Below, one piece after another: positions 1 through 5,578 of a DNA stretch of 5,844 nucleotides (positions are counted from its first letter, which is position 1; every line of letters starts with the position of its first letter). Under the pieces are notes generated by a model. That model did not search any database and was not told where the DNA came from. It saw only the letters and a program-made list of their open reading frames with translations. The position numbers and the translations under genes are program-made. This DNA comes from Chloroflexota bacterium (lineage in GTDB: Bacteria; Chloroflexota; Dehalococcoidia; UBA2247; RBG-13-53-26): positions 2,495 through 8,338 of the forward strand of contig JAFNFZ010000320.1 in NCBI GenBank assembly GCA_017885485.1. The letters run 5' to 3'.

Positions 1-594
1 GTCAATCAGTGTGCAACCGACGCTCGGAGCCTTGGCGTCCACGAGGAACAGGTCGACACCTTCCTGCCTAGCGTCGTGTCTGCTTCTGGCTGCACAGAGT
101 ATCAGGTCTGCTACATGCGCGTGTTCGACAAAGAGCTTGGTCCCGTTGATGACGTATTCGTTCCCCTCTACGCTGGCCTGGCACTGAAGATGATCCAGCT
201 CGTAGCCGACGCCCGGTTCGCTGAAAGCGGTGGTCAGGATCAGCTTCCCTGAGGCTATTCTGGGCAGCAGCTCTTCCTGTTGACGAAAGCTGCCCATTTC
301 GAGTATGGCCAGGGTGCCTGTCAGAGATGAGTGGAATGGTCCCGGCAGGCAGGCCCTTCCCATCTCCTCTACCAGGGCCACAGCATCAAGGAAGCTGCCG
401 CCTATCCCTCCGTACTGCTCCGGGATAATGAGCCCTGTCCACCCCAGTTCTGCAATCTTGTTCCATAGGTCAGGGGCATACCCCTTCTCGTCCCTGACCA
501 TCTTCCTGACCAGATCCTTGGGGCACTCGGTGGCCAGGAAATCGCGGGCTATCTTGCGTAGCATCTCTTGCTCTTCGGTGAAGGAAAAGTCCAT
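1..594 (-). CDS. acyl-CoA dehydrogenase, second subunit of a pair (3' end outside window)
   Basis: This is the N-terminal 198 residues of an acyl-CoA dehydrogenase; the open frame runs off the left edge without a stop. Family members oxidise acyl-CoA thioesters to enoyl-CoA using FAD and pass electrons to ETF. The start MDFSFTEEQEMLRKIARDF is typical of the helical N-terminal domain (about 1-115). YGGIGGSF at 61-68 and AFSEPGVGYEL at 123-133 mark entry to the beta-barrel middle domain, followed by INGTKLFVEHAHVADLIL at 149-166. The catalytic C-terminal domain is not in the window, so activity cannot be judged. The ATG at 594-592 lies 20 bases after the stop of the preceding dehydrogenase gene and has a GAAGG-type Shine-Dalgarno about 8 bases upstream, so it is the last visible gene of the same operon. 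The sequence resembles the partner-subunit type of FadE-like heteromeric dehydrogenases. That pairing is inference. Confidence 0.93.
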   Translation of the reverse strand, partial: MDFSFTEEQEMLRKIARDFLATECPKDLVRKMVRDEKGYAPDLWNKIAELGWTGLIIPEQYGGIGGSFLDAVALVEEMGRACLPGPFHSSLTGTLAILEMGSFRQQEELLPRIASGKLILTTAFSEPGVGYELDHLQCQASVEGNEYVINGTKLFVEHAHVADLILCAARSRHDARQEGVDLFLVDAKAPSVGCTLID

Positions 595-614
595 ACTTCT
601 GTCCTTCTTCCCTT

Positions 615-1796
615 CTAGGCTCTGGGTAACCCCAAGCCTCTGAGGGCTATGGCGTTTCTCTGTATTTCTGAAGTACCACCGGCCAGGCTGATGCCCCTGT
701 TGAATGTGTAGAGGAACAAGAATCTCTTGTTCAGGCGGGCCCACTTGGAGTTGTCATTGATCTGTATCTCTGGCCCCATGATCTCCAGACCTGCGTTGGC
801 AATTCGCTGCCCAAGTTCGTCAGCTACGACTTTGACCACCGAAGACTCCCAGCTTATGCTGGCTCCCTTGTTCAGCAACCACGCGGCCTTGTAGTTAATC
901 ATGCGGCTTACTTCGAGTTCCACAGCCAGTTCAGCCAGTGTGTCTCTGATCACCTGATTGTCTCTTAACCTGTGGCCATCGTATTTGGCCTCATTGACGA
1001 ATTCGACAAGCTCTTCCAGGTCTCTCTTGCTTCCCGCGTGCCTCAGGCATCTGCCCCAGAATCTGTCCCCTTCGAGAGCTTCAAAAACGAGGGGGAGTCC
1101 TCGGTTCTCCTGACCAAGGAGGTATTTCTTGTGAACGCGAACGTCCTCCAGAAATATCTCGGTGAAGGAGTTGGCCCCGGCCATATCGACAATCGGGTTC
1201 ACCGTTACCCCCGGACTTCTAACGTCCACCAGGAAAGTACTAAGGCCCCTGGATTTGGGTGCATCGGGGTCTGTTCTGGCCAGCAGCAGACACCACTCCG
1301 CTAGGTGAGCCCCGGTGGGCCAGATCTTCTGTCCGTTGATGACATAGTAGTCCCCGTCTTTCACTGCTCGGGTGGACGTGTTCAGTAGATCAGATCCTGC
1401 CCCCGGTTCGCTCAGCCCCGTGGAAAAGAGTATCTCTGCCCTTGCCATCCGTGGGAGGAATTCCTGCTTCTGCTCCTCGGTGCCATAGCGCAGAACCCCT
1501 GTGCCTACGGCATCACCGAACAAATGACCATACTGCGGTGCCCTGTGATATGCCAGTTCCTCGGCAGCCACAAAACGCTCCATTATGGAGCCGCCCATGC
1601 CCCCATACTCCTTTGGCCACGCTATTGATAGCCAGCCCTTCTCGCCTAGTCTCTTGGTGAAAGCACAGGACCATCCCCCGAAGCCATACCCCTCGTCCTC
1701 AATCTCGCACGGGAAATTCTCCGGTGGTTCCTGCTGGCAGAACTCCCTGACCTCTTTCCGGATTTTTTCTTCTTGTTCAGAGAACCGGAAATCCAT
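615..1796 (-). CDS. acyl-CoA dehydrogenase (FadE-like), 393 aa
   Basis: Full-length acyl-CoA dehydrogenase of normal family size. It has an N-terminal helical domain (about 5-118), a middle beta domain with STGLSEPGAGSD (125-136) and GQKIWPTGAH (155-164), and a C-terminal four-helix domain (about 230-388) ending in AGGTSEIQRN (372-381) and the family tail RGLGLPR. The expected reaction is alpha,beta-dehydrogenation of an acyl-CoA with FAD, electrons going to ETF. By eye alignment, the Glu of the MCAD-type EGT motif is Gly373. The alternative catalytic position in helix G (the E of the usual ER pair, as in isovaleryl-CoA dehydrogenase) is Asp244 before Arg245. W159-P160 is also unusual, since Thr or Ser commonly follows the Trp. 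The ATG start at 1796 lies 6 bases after the PPOX gene, with an AAGGA site inside that gene's end, so translation is probably coupled. Substrate cannot be read from the sequence. Confidence 0.96.
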   Translation of the reverse strand: MDFRFSEQEEKIRKEVREFCQQEPPENFPCEIEDEGYGFGGWSCAFTKRLGEKGWLSIAWPKEYGGMGGSIMERFVAAEELAYHRAPQYGHLFGDAVGTGVLRYGTEEQKQEFLPRMARAEILFSTGLSEPGAGSDLLNTSTRAVKDGDYYVINGQKIWPTGAHLAEWCLLLARTDPDAPKSRGLSTFLVDVRSPGVTVNPIVDMAGANSFTEIFLEDVRVHKKYLLGQENRGLPLVFEALEGDRFWGRCLRHAGSKRDLEELVEFVNEAKYDGHRLRDNQVIRDTLAELAVELEVSRMINYKAAWLLNKGASISWESSVVKVVADELGQRIANAGLEIMGPEIQINDNSKWARLNKRFLFLYTFNRGISLAGGTSEIQRNAIALRGLGLPRA

Positions 1797-1802
1797 CGGT
1801 GC

Positions 1803-2195
1803 CTATCCTTTTTGACCTGTCTTCATCGGGGGCATGATGGTCACATCTTCGATGGCTATCTTGATGGCGAAATGGACCTTCATTTTGAGTGGAGCGAATT
1901 GGGACTTGAAGGACTCGAGTAGATCGCCGGATTCGAGTATCTCTGCCTTCCCTCTGATTCTGCATCCTCCCCAAGTTGCTGGGTCGAACACTATCACTGT
2001 GACTAGGGGGTTTTCCTTGAGATTGGCCAGGGTGTTGGGAGAGGCTATCTCCGCAAACGCAATGTGCTCATCATCCAGTACACGAAGAGAACCTTTTGGG
2101 GAGACATTTGGCTTGCCATTCCTGCTTGCTGTGGCCACGAAGGCCGGTTGAACTGCAGTGATGATCTTCTTGGCTTCTTCGGATAGTCTGGCCGT
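1803..2195 (-). CDS. PPOX-fold (pyridoxamine phosphate oxidase-like) flavin-binding family protein, probable ACG start
   Basis: A small split-beta-barrel protein of the pyridoxamine 5'-phosphate oxidase-like family, typically 130-140 residues and binding FMN, F420 or a related cofactor. Diagnostic stretches are FVATASRNGKPNVSPKG, the central TLANLKENPLVTVIVFD, and CRIRGKAEIL. The only standard start is GTG at 2138, which gives 111 residues and cuts off the first helix and part of strand one. The frame stays open upstream as ARLSEEAKKIITAVQPAF back to a TGA at 2213-2211. In that extension the one codon with proper initiation context is ACG at 2195-2193, 6 bases after AGGAGG (2207-2202; AGGAGGTG is an 8-base match to the anti-Shine-Dalgarno). 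That gives 130 residues and an M-A-R-L-S-E-E start typical of the family. I favour ACG, as a true rare start or a T-to-C change or error from ATG. It is first in the operon with two acyl-CoA dehydrogenases. Cofactor and substrate are unknown. Confidence 0.85.
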   Translation of the reverse strand, partial: TARLSEEAKKIITAVQPAFVATASRNGKPNVSPKGSLRVLDDEHIAFAEIASPNTLANLKENPLVTVIVFDPATWGGCRIRGKAEILESGDLLESFKSQFAPLKMKVHFAIKIAIEDVTIMPPMKTGQKG

Positions 2196-2201
2196 GGCGC
2201 A

Positions 2202-2207
2202 CCTCCT
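2202..2207 (-). promoter_or_regulatory. Shine-Dalgarno site placing the PPOX gene start at ACG 2195
   Basis: On the minus strand AGGAGG (continuing as AGGAGGTG) lies 6 bases before an ACG codon in the PPOX frame, which is ideal spacing. It is about 60 bases from the only standard start codon (GTG 2138), so it cannot serve that start. It is the main evidence that translation begins at 2195. Confidence 0.7.
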
Positions 2208-2215
2208 GAGTCAGA

Positions 2216-2245
2216 ATTCTAACACTTGAAGGTTTCGGAAGGCAA
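2216..2245 (-). promoter_or_regulatory. candidate sigma70-type promoter of the PPOX / acyl-CoA dehydrogenase operon
   Basis: Reading the minus strand, TTGCCT (2245-2240, 4 of 6 to the -35 consensus) is followed after 18 bases by TAGAAT (2221-2216, 5 of 6 to the -10 consensus). Transcription would start near 2209, leaving a leader of about 15 bases that is almost entirely the Shine-Dalgarno site. The placement directly ahead of the operon supports it. The -35 match is moderate. Confidence 0.45.
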
Positions 2246-2275
2246 ATAGAAAATCTTGTCGCCACTGCCTTAGCC

Positions 2276-2301
2276 AGATCGCAGGCCTAGATCGCAGGCC
2301 C
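2276..2301. repeat. tandem duplication of a 13-base unit
   Basis: AGATCGCAGGCCT (2276-2288) is followed directly by AGATCGCAGGCCC (2289-2301), identical in 12 of 13 positions. It lies between the two divergent promoters. It could be a duplicated protein-binding half site or simple slippage; the sequence does not tell which. Confidence 0.6.
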
Positions 2302-2316
2302 AACCGACCAAATAGG

Positions 2317-2345
2317 GTGATATCAACTCGGACCGATGGTACAAT
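2317..2345 (+). promoter_or_regulatory. candidate promoter giving a leaderless transcript for the small membrane protein and malQ
   Basis: GTGATA (2317-2322, 4 of 6 to the -35 consensus) and TACAAT (2340-2345, 5 of 6 to the -10 consensus) are separated by 17 bases. The -10 hexamer occupies positions -12 to -7 relative to the ATG at 2352, exactly where it sits in leaderless genes. No Shine-Dalgarno site is present before that ATG, which fits transcription starting at or next to the start codon. Confidence 0.5.
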
Positions 2346-2351
2346 AGCCAG

Positions 2352-2513
2352 ATGACAGTCGAGATGAGGACATTTGCCGGCAAATGGAAGTCACTGGTAG
2401 CCTGGGTGCGCACCAGGCCTCCCAGGACGCTGCTTGTCTTCTTGCTGATCGAATCCTTTGTTTTCCTGCTGCTCATCGTTCTGTTGCTCTGGGCAGTCTT
2501 TGTCAGACAGTAA
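2352..2513 (+). CDS. small single-pass membrane protein, 53 aa
   Basis: A 53-residue open frame that I do not recognise as a named family. It starts MTVEMRTFAGKWKSLVAWVR and has a basic N-terminal part (K11, K13, R20, R22, R25). A strongly hydrophobic segment at about 26-51 (LLVFLLIESFVFLLLIVLLL and on) carries one acidic residue, Glu34, inside it. The protein ends in VRQ. The positive-inside rule predicts a cytoplasmic N-terminus and one membrane helix. The composition is far from what a random frame gives, and a -10 element is correctly spaced for leaderless expression at the ATG 2352, both favouring a real gene. An alternative start is the ATG at 2364. It lies 33 bases ahead of the malQ start in the same orientation and probably shares its transcript. 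Function is unknown; a membrane anchor or regulator for its neighbour would be speculation. Confidence 0.65.
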   Translation: MTVEMRTFAGKWKSLVAWVRTRPPRTLLVFLLIESFVFLLLIVLLLWAVFVRQ

Positions 2514-2546
2514 GCAGTAGTCGGACGAAGGATTGAGAGCTATGGG

Positions 2547-2945
2547 ATGAGCATATCCTATTTCCTTCCGCAGCTTCAGGAGTTGGCCCATGCGTACGGT
2601 GTCGAAACAGCCTACTGCGACATAGCCAACAACAGGAAACAGGCCTCCCCAGAGGCCATTTTGCGGGTGCTTGAGGTCTTGGGGGCCCCTGTTCAGAAAC
2701 TAGACGACATCTTTTCTGCCTTGAACGAGCGTCGCCAGGCTATCTGGAAACGATACCTGGAACCTGTTGTGCTGGTATGGGATGGCCAGCCTGCTGCGTT
2801 AGACCTGCATCTCCCCGTGGATCGAGCCACGGAGTCTGCGGTTTTCCATGTGAGACTCGAGAGCGGCGGTGTGCAGAGCTGGCCCTGCAACTTAGCTGAG
2901 ATACCCGCGTCGCAGGTAGTCGAAGATAGTCTCTTGGCCGCATAG
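2547..2945 (+). CDS. malQ: 4-alpha-glucanotransferase, N-terminal domain fragment (interrupted malQ)
   Basis: The first part of a GH77 4-alpha-glucanotransferase. Residues 1-60 (LQELAHAYGVETAYCDIANN, then PEAILRVLEVLGAP) match the helical N-terminal region of MalQ, and about 70-125 (WKRYLEPVVLVWDGQPAALD and on) the beta-rich N-terminal domain. The frame is normal malQ until ...IPASQVVE. It then enters an inverted copy of malQ sequence (from 2924) and stops at TAG 2943-2945 after DSLLAA. The remainder of malQ continues downstream in the same frame, with that TAG the only in-frame stop. Without the rearrangement the protein would be about 714 residues, near the 694 of E. coli MalQ; reading through the TAG would give 745. 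The start ATG 2547 follows a GAAGGA site at a long distance (about 15 bases). No better start exists after the in-frame TAA at 2511, the stop of the small membrane protein gene. Confidence 0.8.
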   Translation: MSISYFLPQLQELAHAYGVETAYCDIANNRKQASPEAILRVLEVLGAPVQKLDDIFSALNERRQAIWKRYLEPVVLVWDGQPAALDLHLPVDRATESAVFHVRLESGGVQSWPCNLAEIPASQVVEDSLLAA

Positions 2946-3028
2946 CGCTCACCACACACCTCGACTACCTGCGACGCAGGTATCTCAGCCAGTTTGCAGG
3001 GCCAGCTCTGCACACCACCGTTCTCAAG
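2856..3028. repeat. 68-bp imperfect inverted repeat inside malQ (arms 2856-2923 and 2961-3028)
   Basis: The left arm 2856-2923 and the reverse complement of 2961-3028 match at 61 of 68 positions, with a 37-base loop (2924-2960). Read in the malQ frame, the differences are ctc/ctt, agc/aac, ggc/ggt, aac/aaa, tta/ctg and ccc/cct, mostly synonymous. The right arm belongs to a 105-base inverted segment (2924-3028). Its minus strand encodes the expected continuous MalQ path ...IPASQVVEVCGERYAAKRLS. The same segment carries the in-frame TAG that splits malQ. As RNA or single-stranded DNA it would form a very long hairpin. Confidence 0.95.
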
Positions 3029-3053
3029 GCGCTATGCGGCCAAGAGACTATCT
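2924..3053. repeat. 25-bp perfect inverted repeat interleaved with the 68-bp repeat (arms 2924-2948 and 3029-3053)
   Basis: Bases 2924-2948 are the exact reverse complement of 3029-3053. The plus-strand right arm encodes RYAAKRLS of the normal malQ frame; the left arm is the inverted copy and contains the TAG. The order of arms is A, B, 12-base spacer, A', B', so the two repeats cross each other instead of nesting. Confidence 0.95.
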
Positions 3054-4784
3054 GTCCCATTTTCACTCCCCTGGGGCTATCATCGCCTGGTATTGGAGAC
3101 ACCAGAGAGGCTGTCTGAGGCTATGCTGATAAGTGCTCCACCGCAGGCATACCCGCCTCCCGAGAGTTCGGTGGACAGAGTCTGGGGGGTGTTCCTTCCG
3201 CTGTATGCTCTCCATTCACGACGCAGTTGGGGAAGTGGTGATTTCTCTGACCTCGAAGCGCTCATCACCTGGATTTCGGGATTGGGTGGAAGCGTGGCAG
3301 GTACCCTGCCCCTTCTCGCCTCCAGCTTCGACGAAGCCGCAGGCCAGAGCCCCTATGCTCCACTGAGCCGCCTGTTCTGGAATGAGTTCTATGTTGACAT
3401 AACCAGAGCTCCGGAGCTCCAGAAGTGCGATCCGGCACGGGCTCTGGTCGAATCGCCCCGTTTCACCGAAGAACTGGAAGCATTGCGCTCTCTTCCTCTG
3501 GTTGACTACAAACGTCAGATGACCTTGAAGCGCAGAGTCCTCCATGAGCTGGCCAGGTGCTTCTATCGGGATGCTGGCGATCGGTTTGCAGATTTCAGCA
3601 GCTTCGTGGAATCGAACAGTCGACTTGATGACTATGCCTGTTTTCGTGCCGCCTGTGAGCGTCGAGGTAGCCCGTGGTGGGAGTGGCCACAGCCGCTGCG
3701 TGATGGAGCTTTGAGCTGTGACGACTACGATGAGGAAACCAAACGCTACCATGCCTATGTCCAGTGGCTGGCCCATCAGCAGTTGCACGAACTTTCCGAG
3801 AAGGCTTGTGAGAAGGGCTCGGGATTGTATATTGACCTACCTCTCGGTGTTCGAGCTGATGGCTATGATGTCTGGAGAGAACGTGACCTGTTTGTCGTGG
3901 GCGCCTCTGCGGGGGCGCCGCCAGATACTCTGTATAGCGCAGGGCAGAACTGGCGTTTCCCGCCTCTCCACCCCGAGGAGATTAGGGAAAAGGGCTATCG
4001 GTACGTCATAGACTACCTGGACAACCATATGCAACATGCAGGTTTTCTCCGCATCGATCATGTGATGAGTCTGCATCGGCTGTTCTGGATTCCGGAGGGT
4101 CTGGAACCGACTGACGGCGTGTACGTCCTCTATCCTGCTGATGAGCTGTGTGCCGTCGTGAACCTTGAATCTCACCGGCACAGGTGCCGGATTGTGGGGG
4201 AGAATCTGGGGACCGTGCCGTCCTGCGTCAATGAAATGATGTCAAGGCGCAATATCCAAGGCATGTACGTCGTCCAGTATGAGCTCACCCCCGACCCAAA
4301 TGCTCCGCTTCGAACGATACTGCCCAATGATGTGGCGAGCCTCAACACACATGACATGCCGCCGTTCTCAGCCTTCTGGCAAGGTTTGGATATTAAGGAT
4401 CGACTTTCGCTCAATCTCTTGGACGAGGCTGGTGAGCGGGCTGAACAGGAAGACCGTCAGGCGCTTGAACGGGCTCTGGTGCATCTTCTGCGTGTTAACG
4501 GATGGCTAGAAGACAGTCAAACGGAAGATGTCTACTCTGTCATGACGTCTTGCTTGAAGTTCCTGGCTGCCAGTGCAGCCAAAGTTGTTCTGGTGAACCT
4601 GGAGGATCTCTGGCTTGACACAGAGCCGCAGAATCGCCCTGGCACGGATGAGGAGTACCCCAACTGGCGAAGGAAAGCAAGACACGGATTTGAGGTATTC
4701 TCCAGAATGCCAGAGGTGCGTGACGTCCTCGTGGAAATCGACCGCCTGGTCAAGGGGCGGGCGAAGTCCCAGTCATCCCCATAG
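2994..4784 (+). CDS. malQ: 4-alpha-glucanotransferase (amylomaltase, GH77), catalytic part of interrupted malQ
   Basis: This carries the whole GH77 catalytic barrel. The enzyme moves alpha-1,4-glucan segments between maltodextrins or glycogen-type chains in the cytoplasm. Visible hallmarks are QSPYAPLSRLFWNEFYVDI (118-136), AGAPPDTLYSAGQNW (306-320), RIDHVMSLHRLFW with nucleophile Asp355, VGENLGTVPS with acid/base Glu403, and NTHDMPPFSAFW with stabiliser Asp454. All three catalytic residues are present. The longest frame begins at TTG 2994, inside the inverted segment, and its first 11 or so residues are junk from that inversion. True malQ sequence resumes at RRYAAKRLS (3022 on). The first in-frame ATG is at 3123, just ahead of the catalytic domain; starting there gives 553 residues, close to short amylomaltases lacking the N-terminal domain. 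It may be a disabled gene, a split but active enzyme, or an intact gene disturbed by misassembly. It converges on the SDR gene 23 bases away. Confidence 0.85.
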   Translation: MQGQLCTPPFSRRYAAKRLSVPFSLPWGYHRLVLETPERLSEAMLISAPPQAYPPPESSVDRVWGVFLPLYALHSRRSWGSGDFSDLEALITWISGLGGSVAGTLPLLASSFDEAAGQSPYAPLSRLFWNEFYVDITRAPELQKCDPARALVESPRFTEELEALRSLPLVDYKRQMTLKRRVLHELARCFYRDAGDRFADFSSFVESNSRLDDYACFRAACERRGSPWWEWPQPLRDGALSCDDYDEETKRYHAYVQWLAHQQLHELSEKACEKGSGLYIDLPLGVRADGYDVWRERDLFVVGASAGAPPDTLYSAGQNWRFPPLHPEEIREKGYRYVIDYLDNHMQHAGFLRIDHVMSLHRLFWIPEGLEPTDGVYVLYPADELCAVVNLESHRHRCRIVGENLGTVPSCVNEMMSRRNIQGMYVVQYELTPDPNAPLRTILPNDVASLNTHDMPPFSAFWQGLDIKDRLSLNLLDEAGERAEQEDRQALERALVHLLRVNGWLEDSQTEDVYSVMTSCLKFLAASAAKVVLVNLEDLWLDTEPQNRPGTDEEYPNWRRKARHGFEVFSRMPEVRDVLVEIDRLVKGRAKSQSSP

Positions 4785-4807
4785 CCGTTTCCCTGCTTCA
4801 GCCGCCG

Positions 4808-5566
4808 CTACCGTGCCACCAGGCCACCGTCGACAGCCATCGGATGGCCGGTAACGAACGAGGCCGCATCTGAACAGAGCCATACCACAGCTTCGGCGAT
4901 TTCTTCAGGTTCACCCAGGCGGCCGATTGGCTCCATGGCTATATAGCCTGCCTCTCTCTGTGGCTTGGTCTCCAGACGGCGGCCAATCATGGGGGTGCGA
5001 ATGACCCCCGGGCAGATGGCGTTGACCCGAATGCCAGATCTGGCACAGTCCAGTGCTGCTGACTTGGTCAGGCCGATGACTCCATGTTTGCTGGCCACAT
5101 AGGCCGACTGGGCCGGGAAGCCGATCAATCCTGCCACTGACGCTGTGTTGACGATAGCCCCGCTGCCCTGACTAAGCATGTACGGGACCTCGTATTTCAT
5201 GCAGAGCCAGACACCTTTGAGGTTTATGGCCATGACACGATCCCAGGTCTCTTCTCTGCTGTTGTCAATAGAAGCTATCTCTCCACCGATGCCGGCATTG
5301 TTGAAGGCGCAGTCGAGTCGGCCATAGGCATCGACGGCCTTTCTGACCATGGCTTCCACCTCGACTGCTCGGGTTACATCAGTCTTGACGAAAAAGGCTT
5401 CAGCGCCCGCCTGGTTGATCATTTGCACCGTTTCGTTCCCGCCATCTTCTACTACGTCGGCAACGACCACCTTTGCCCCTTCTCTGGCGAAGGCCACAGC
5501 GGTAGCACGGCCGATACCCGAACTTCCCCCGGTTACCAGTGCCACCTTTCCTTCGAACCTTCTCAC
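4808..5566 (-). CDS. short-chain dehydrogenase/reductase (classical SDR, NAD-type), 252 aa
   Basis: A complete classical SDR of normal length. The Rossmann glycine motif TGGSSGIG is at 12-19, Asp37 ends the second strand (VVVAD, suggesting NAD over NADP), TDV is at 62-64 and NNAG at 89-92. The catalytic tetrad is Asn114, Ser143, Tyr156 and Lys160 (YVASK), followed by CPGVIRTPM at 185-193 and the family end AVDGG. It oxidises an alcohol or reduces a ketone; the substrate cannot be told, and annotators would call it a FabG-like or glucose 1-dehydrogenase-like oxidoreductase. The start is GTG at 5566, with GGAGG (5578-5574) 7 bases upstream. It has its own promoter, is not in an operon with the acyl-CoA dehydrogenases, and ends 23 bases from the convergent malQ stop. 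Confidence 0.96.
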   Translation of the reverse strand: MRRFEGKVALVTGGSSGIGRATAVAFAREGAKVVVADVVEDGGNETVQMINQAGAEAFFVKTDVTRAVEVEAMVRKAVDAYGRLDCAFNNAGIGGEIASIDNSREETWDRVMAINLKGVWLCMKYEVPYMLSQGSGAIVNTASVAGLIGFPAQSAYVASKHGVIGLTKSAALDCARSGIRVNAICPGVIRTPMIGRRLETKPQREAGYIAMEPIGRLGEPEEIAEAVVWLCSDAASFVTGHPMAVDGGLVAR

Positions 5567-5573
5567 TGTGAAA

Positions 5574-5578
5574 CCTCC
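5574..5578 (-). promoter_or_regulatory. Shine-Dalgarno site for the SDR GTG start
   Basis: GGAGG on the minus strand ends 7 bases before GTG 5566-5564. No ATG in frame is better placed, so this site fixes the GTG start. Confidence 0.85.

Noticed and set aside
972..1304. Plus-strand open frame of 110 residues
   Set aside because: It is antisense to the acyl-CoA dehydrogenase C-terminal and middle domains and has no family resemblance of its own.
2071..2265. Minus-strand open frame of 64 residues upstream of the GTG of the PPOX gene
   Set aside because: It runs across the predicted promoter and overlaps the PPOX gene in another frame. The conserved PPOX residues are in the frame used by ACG 2195, so no frameshift is needed.
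2693..3013. Minus-strand open frame of 106 residues containing QSWPCKLAEIPASQVVEVCGE
   Set aside because: It is the inverted malQ copy read in its original sense, followed by antisense of malQ. It has no start signal and is not an independent gene.
2856..3053. Insertion sequence or transposon inside malQ
   Set aside because: The extra DNA is entirely inverted malQ sequence. There is no transposase, no foreign terminal repeat and no target duplication.
3216..3788. Minus-strand open frame of 190 residues
   Set aside because: It lies wholly antisense to the GH77 catalytic domain, which carries clear motifs in the plus frame. Its sequence matches no recognisable family and it has no Shine-Dalgarno site.
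4785..4807. Terminator between the convergent malQ and SDR genes
   Set aside because: The 23-base gap has no stem-loop followed by a T run on either strand.
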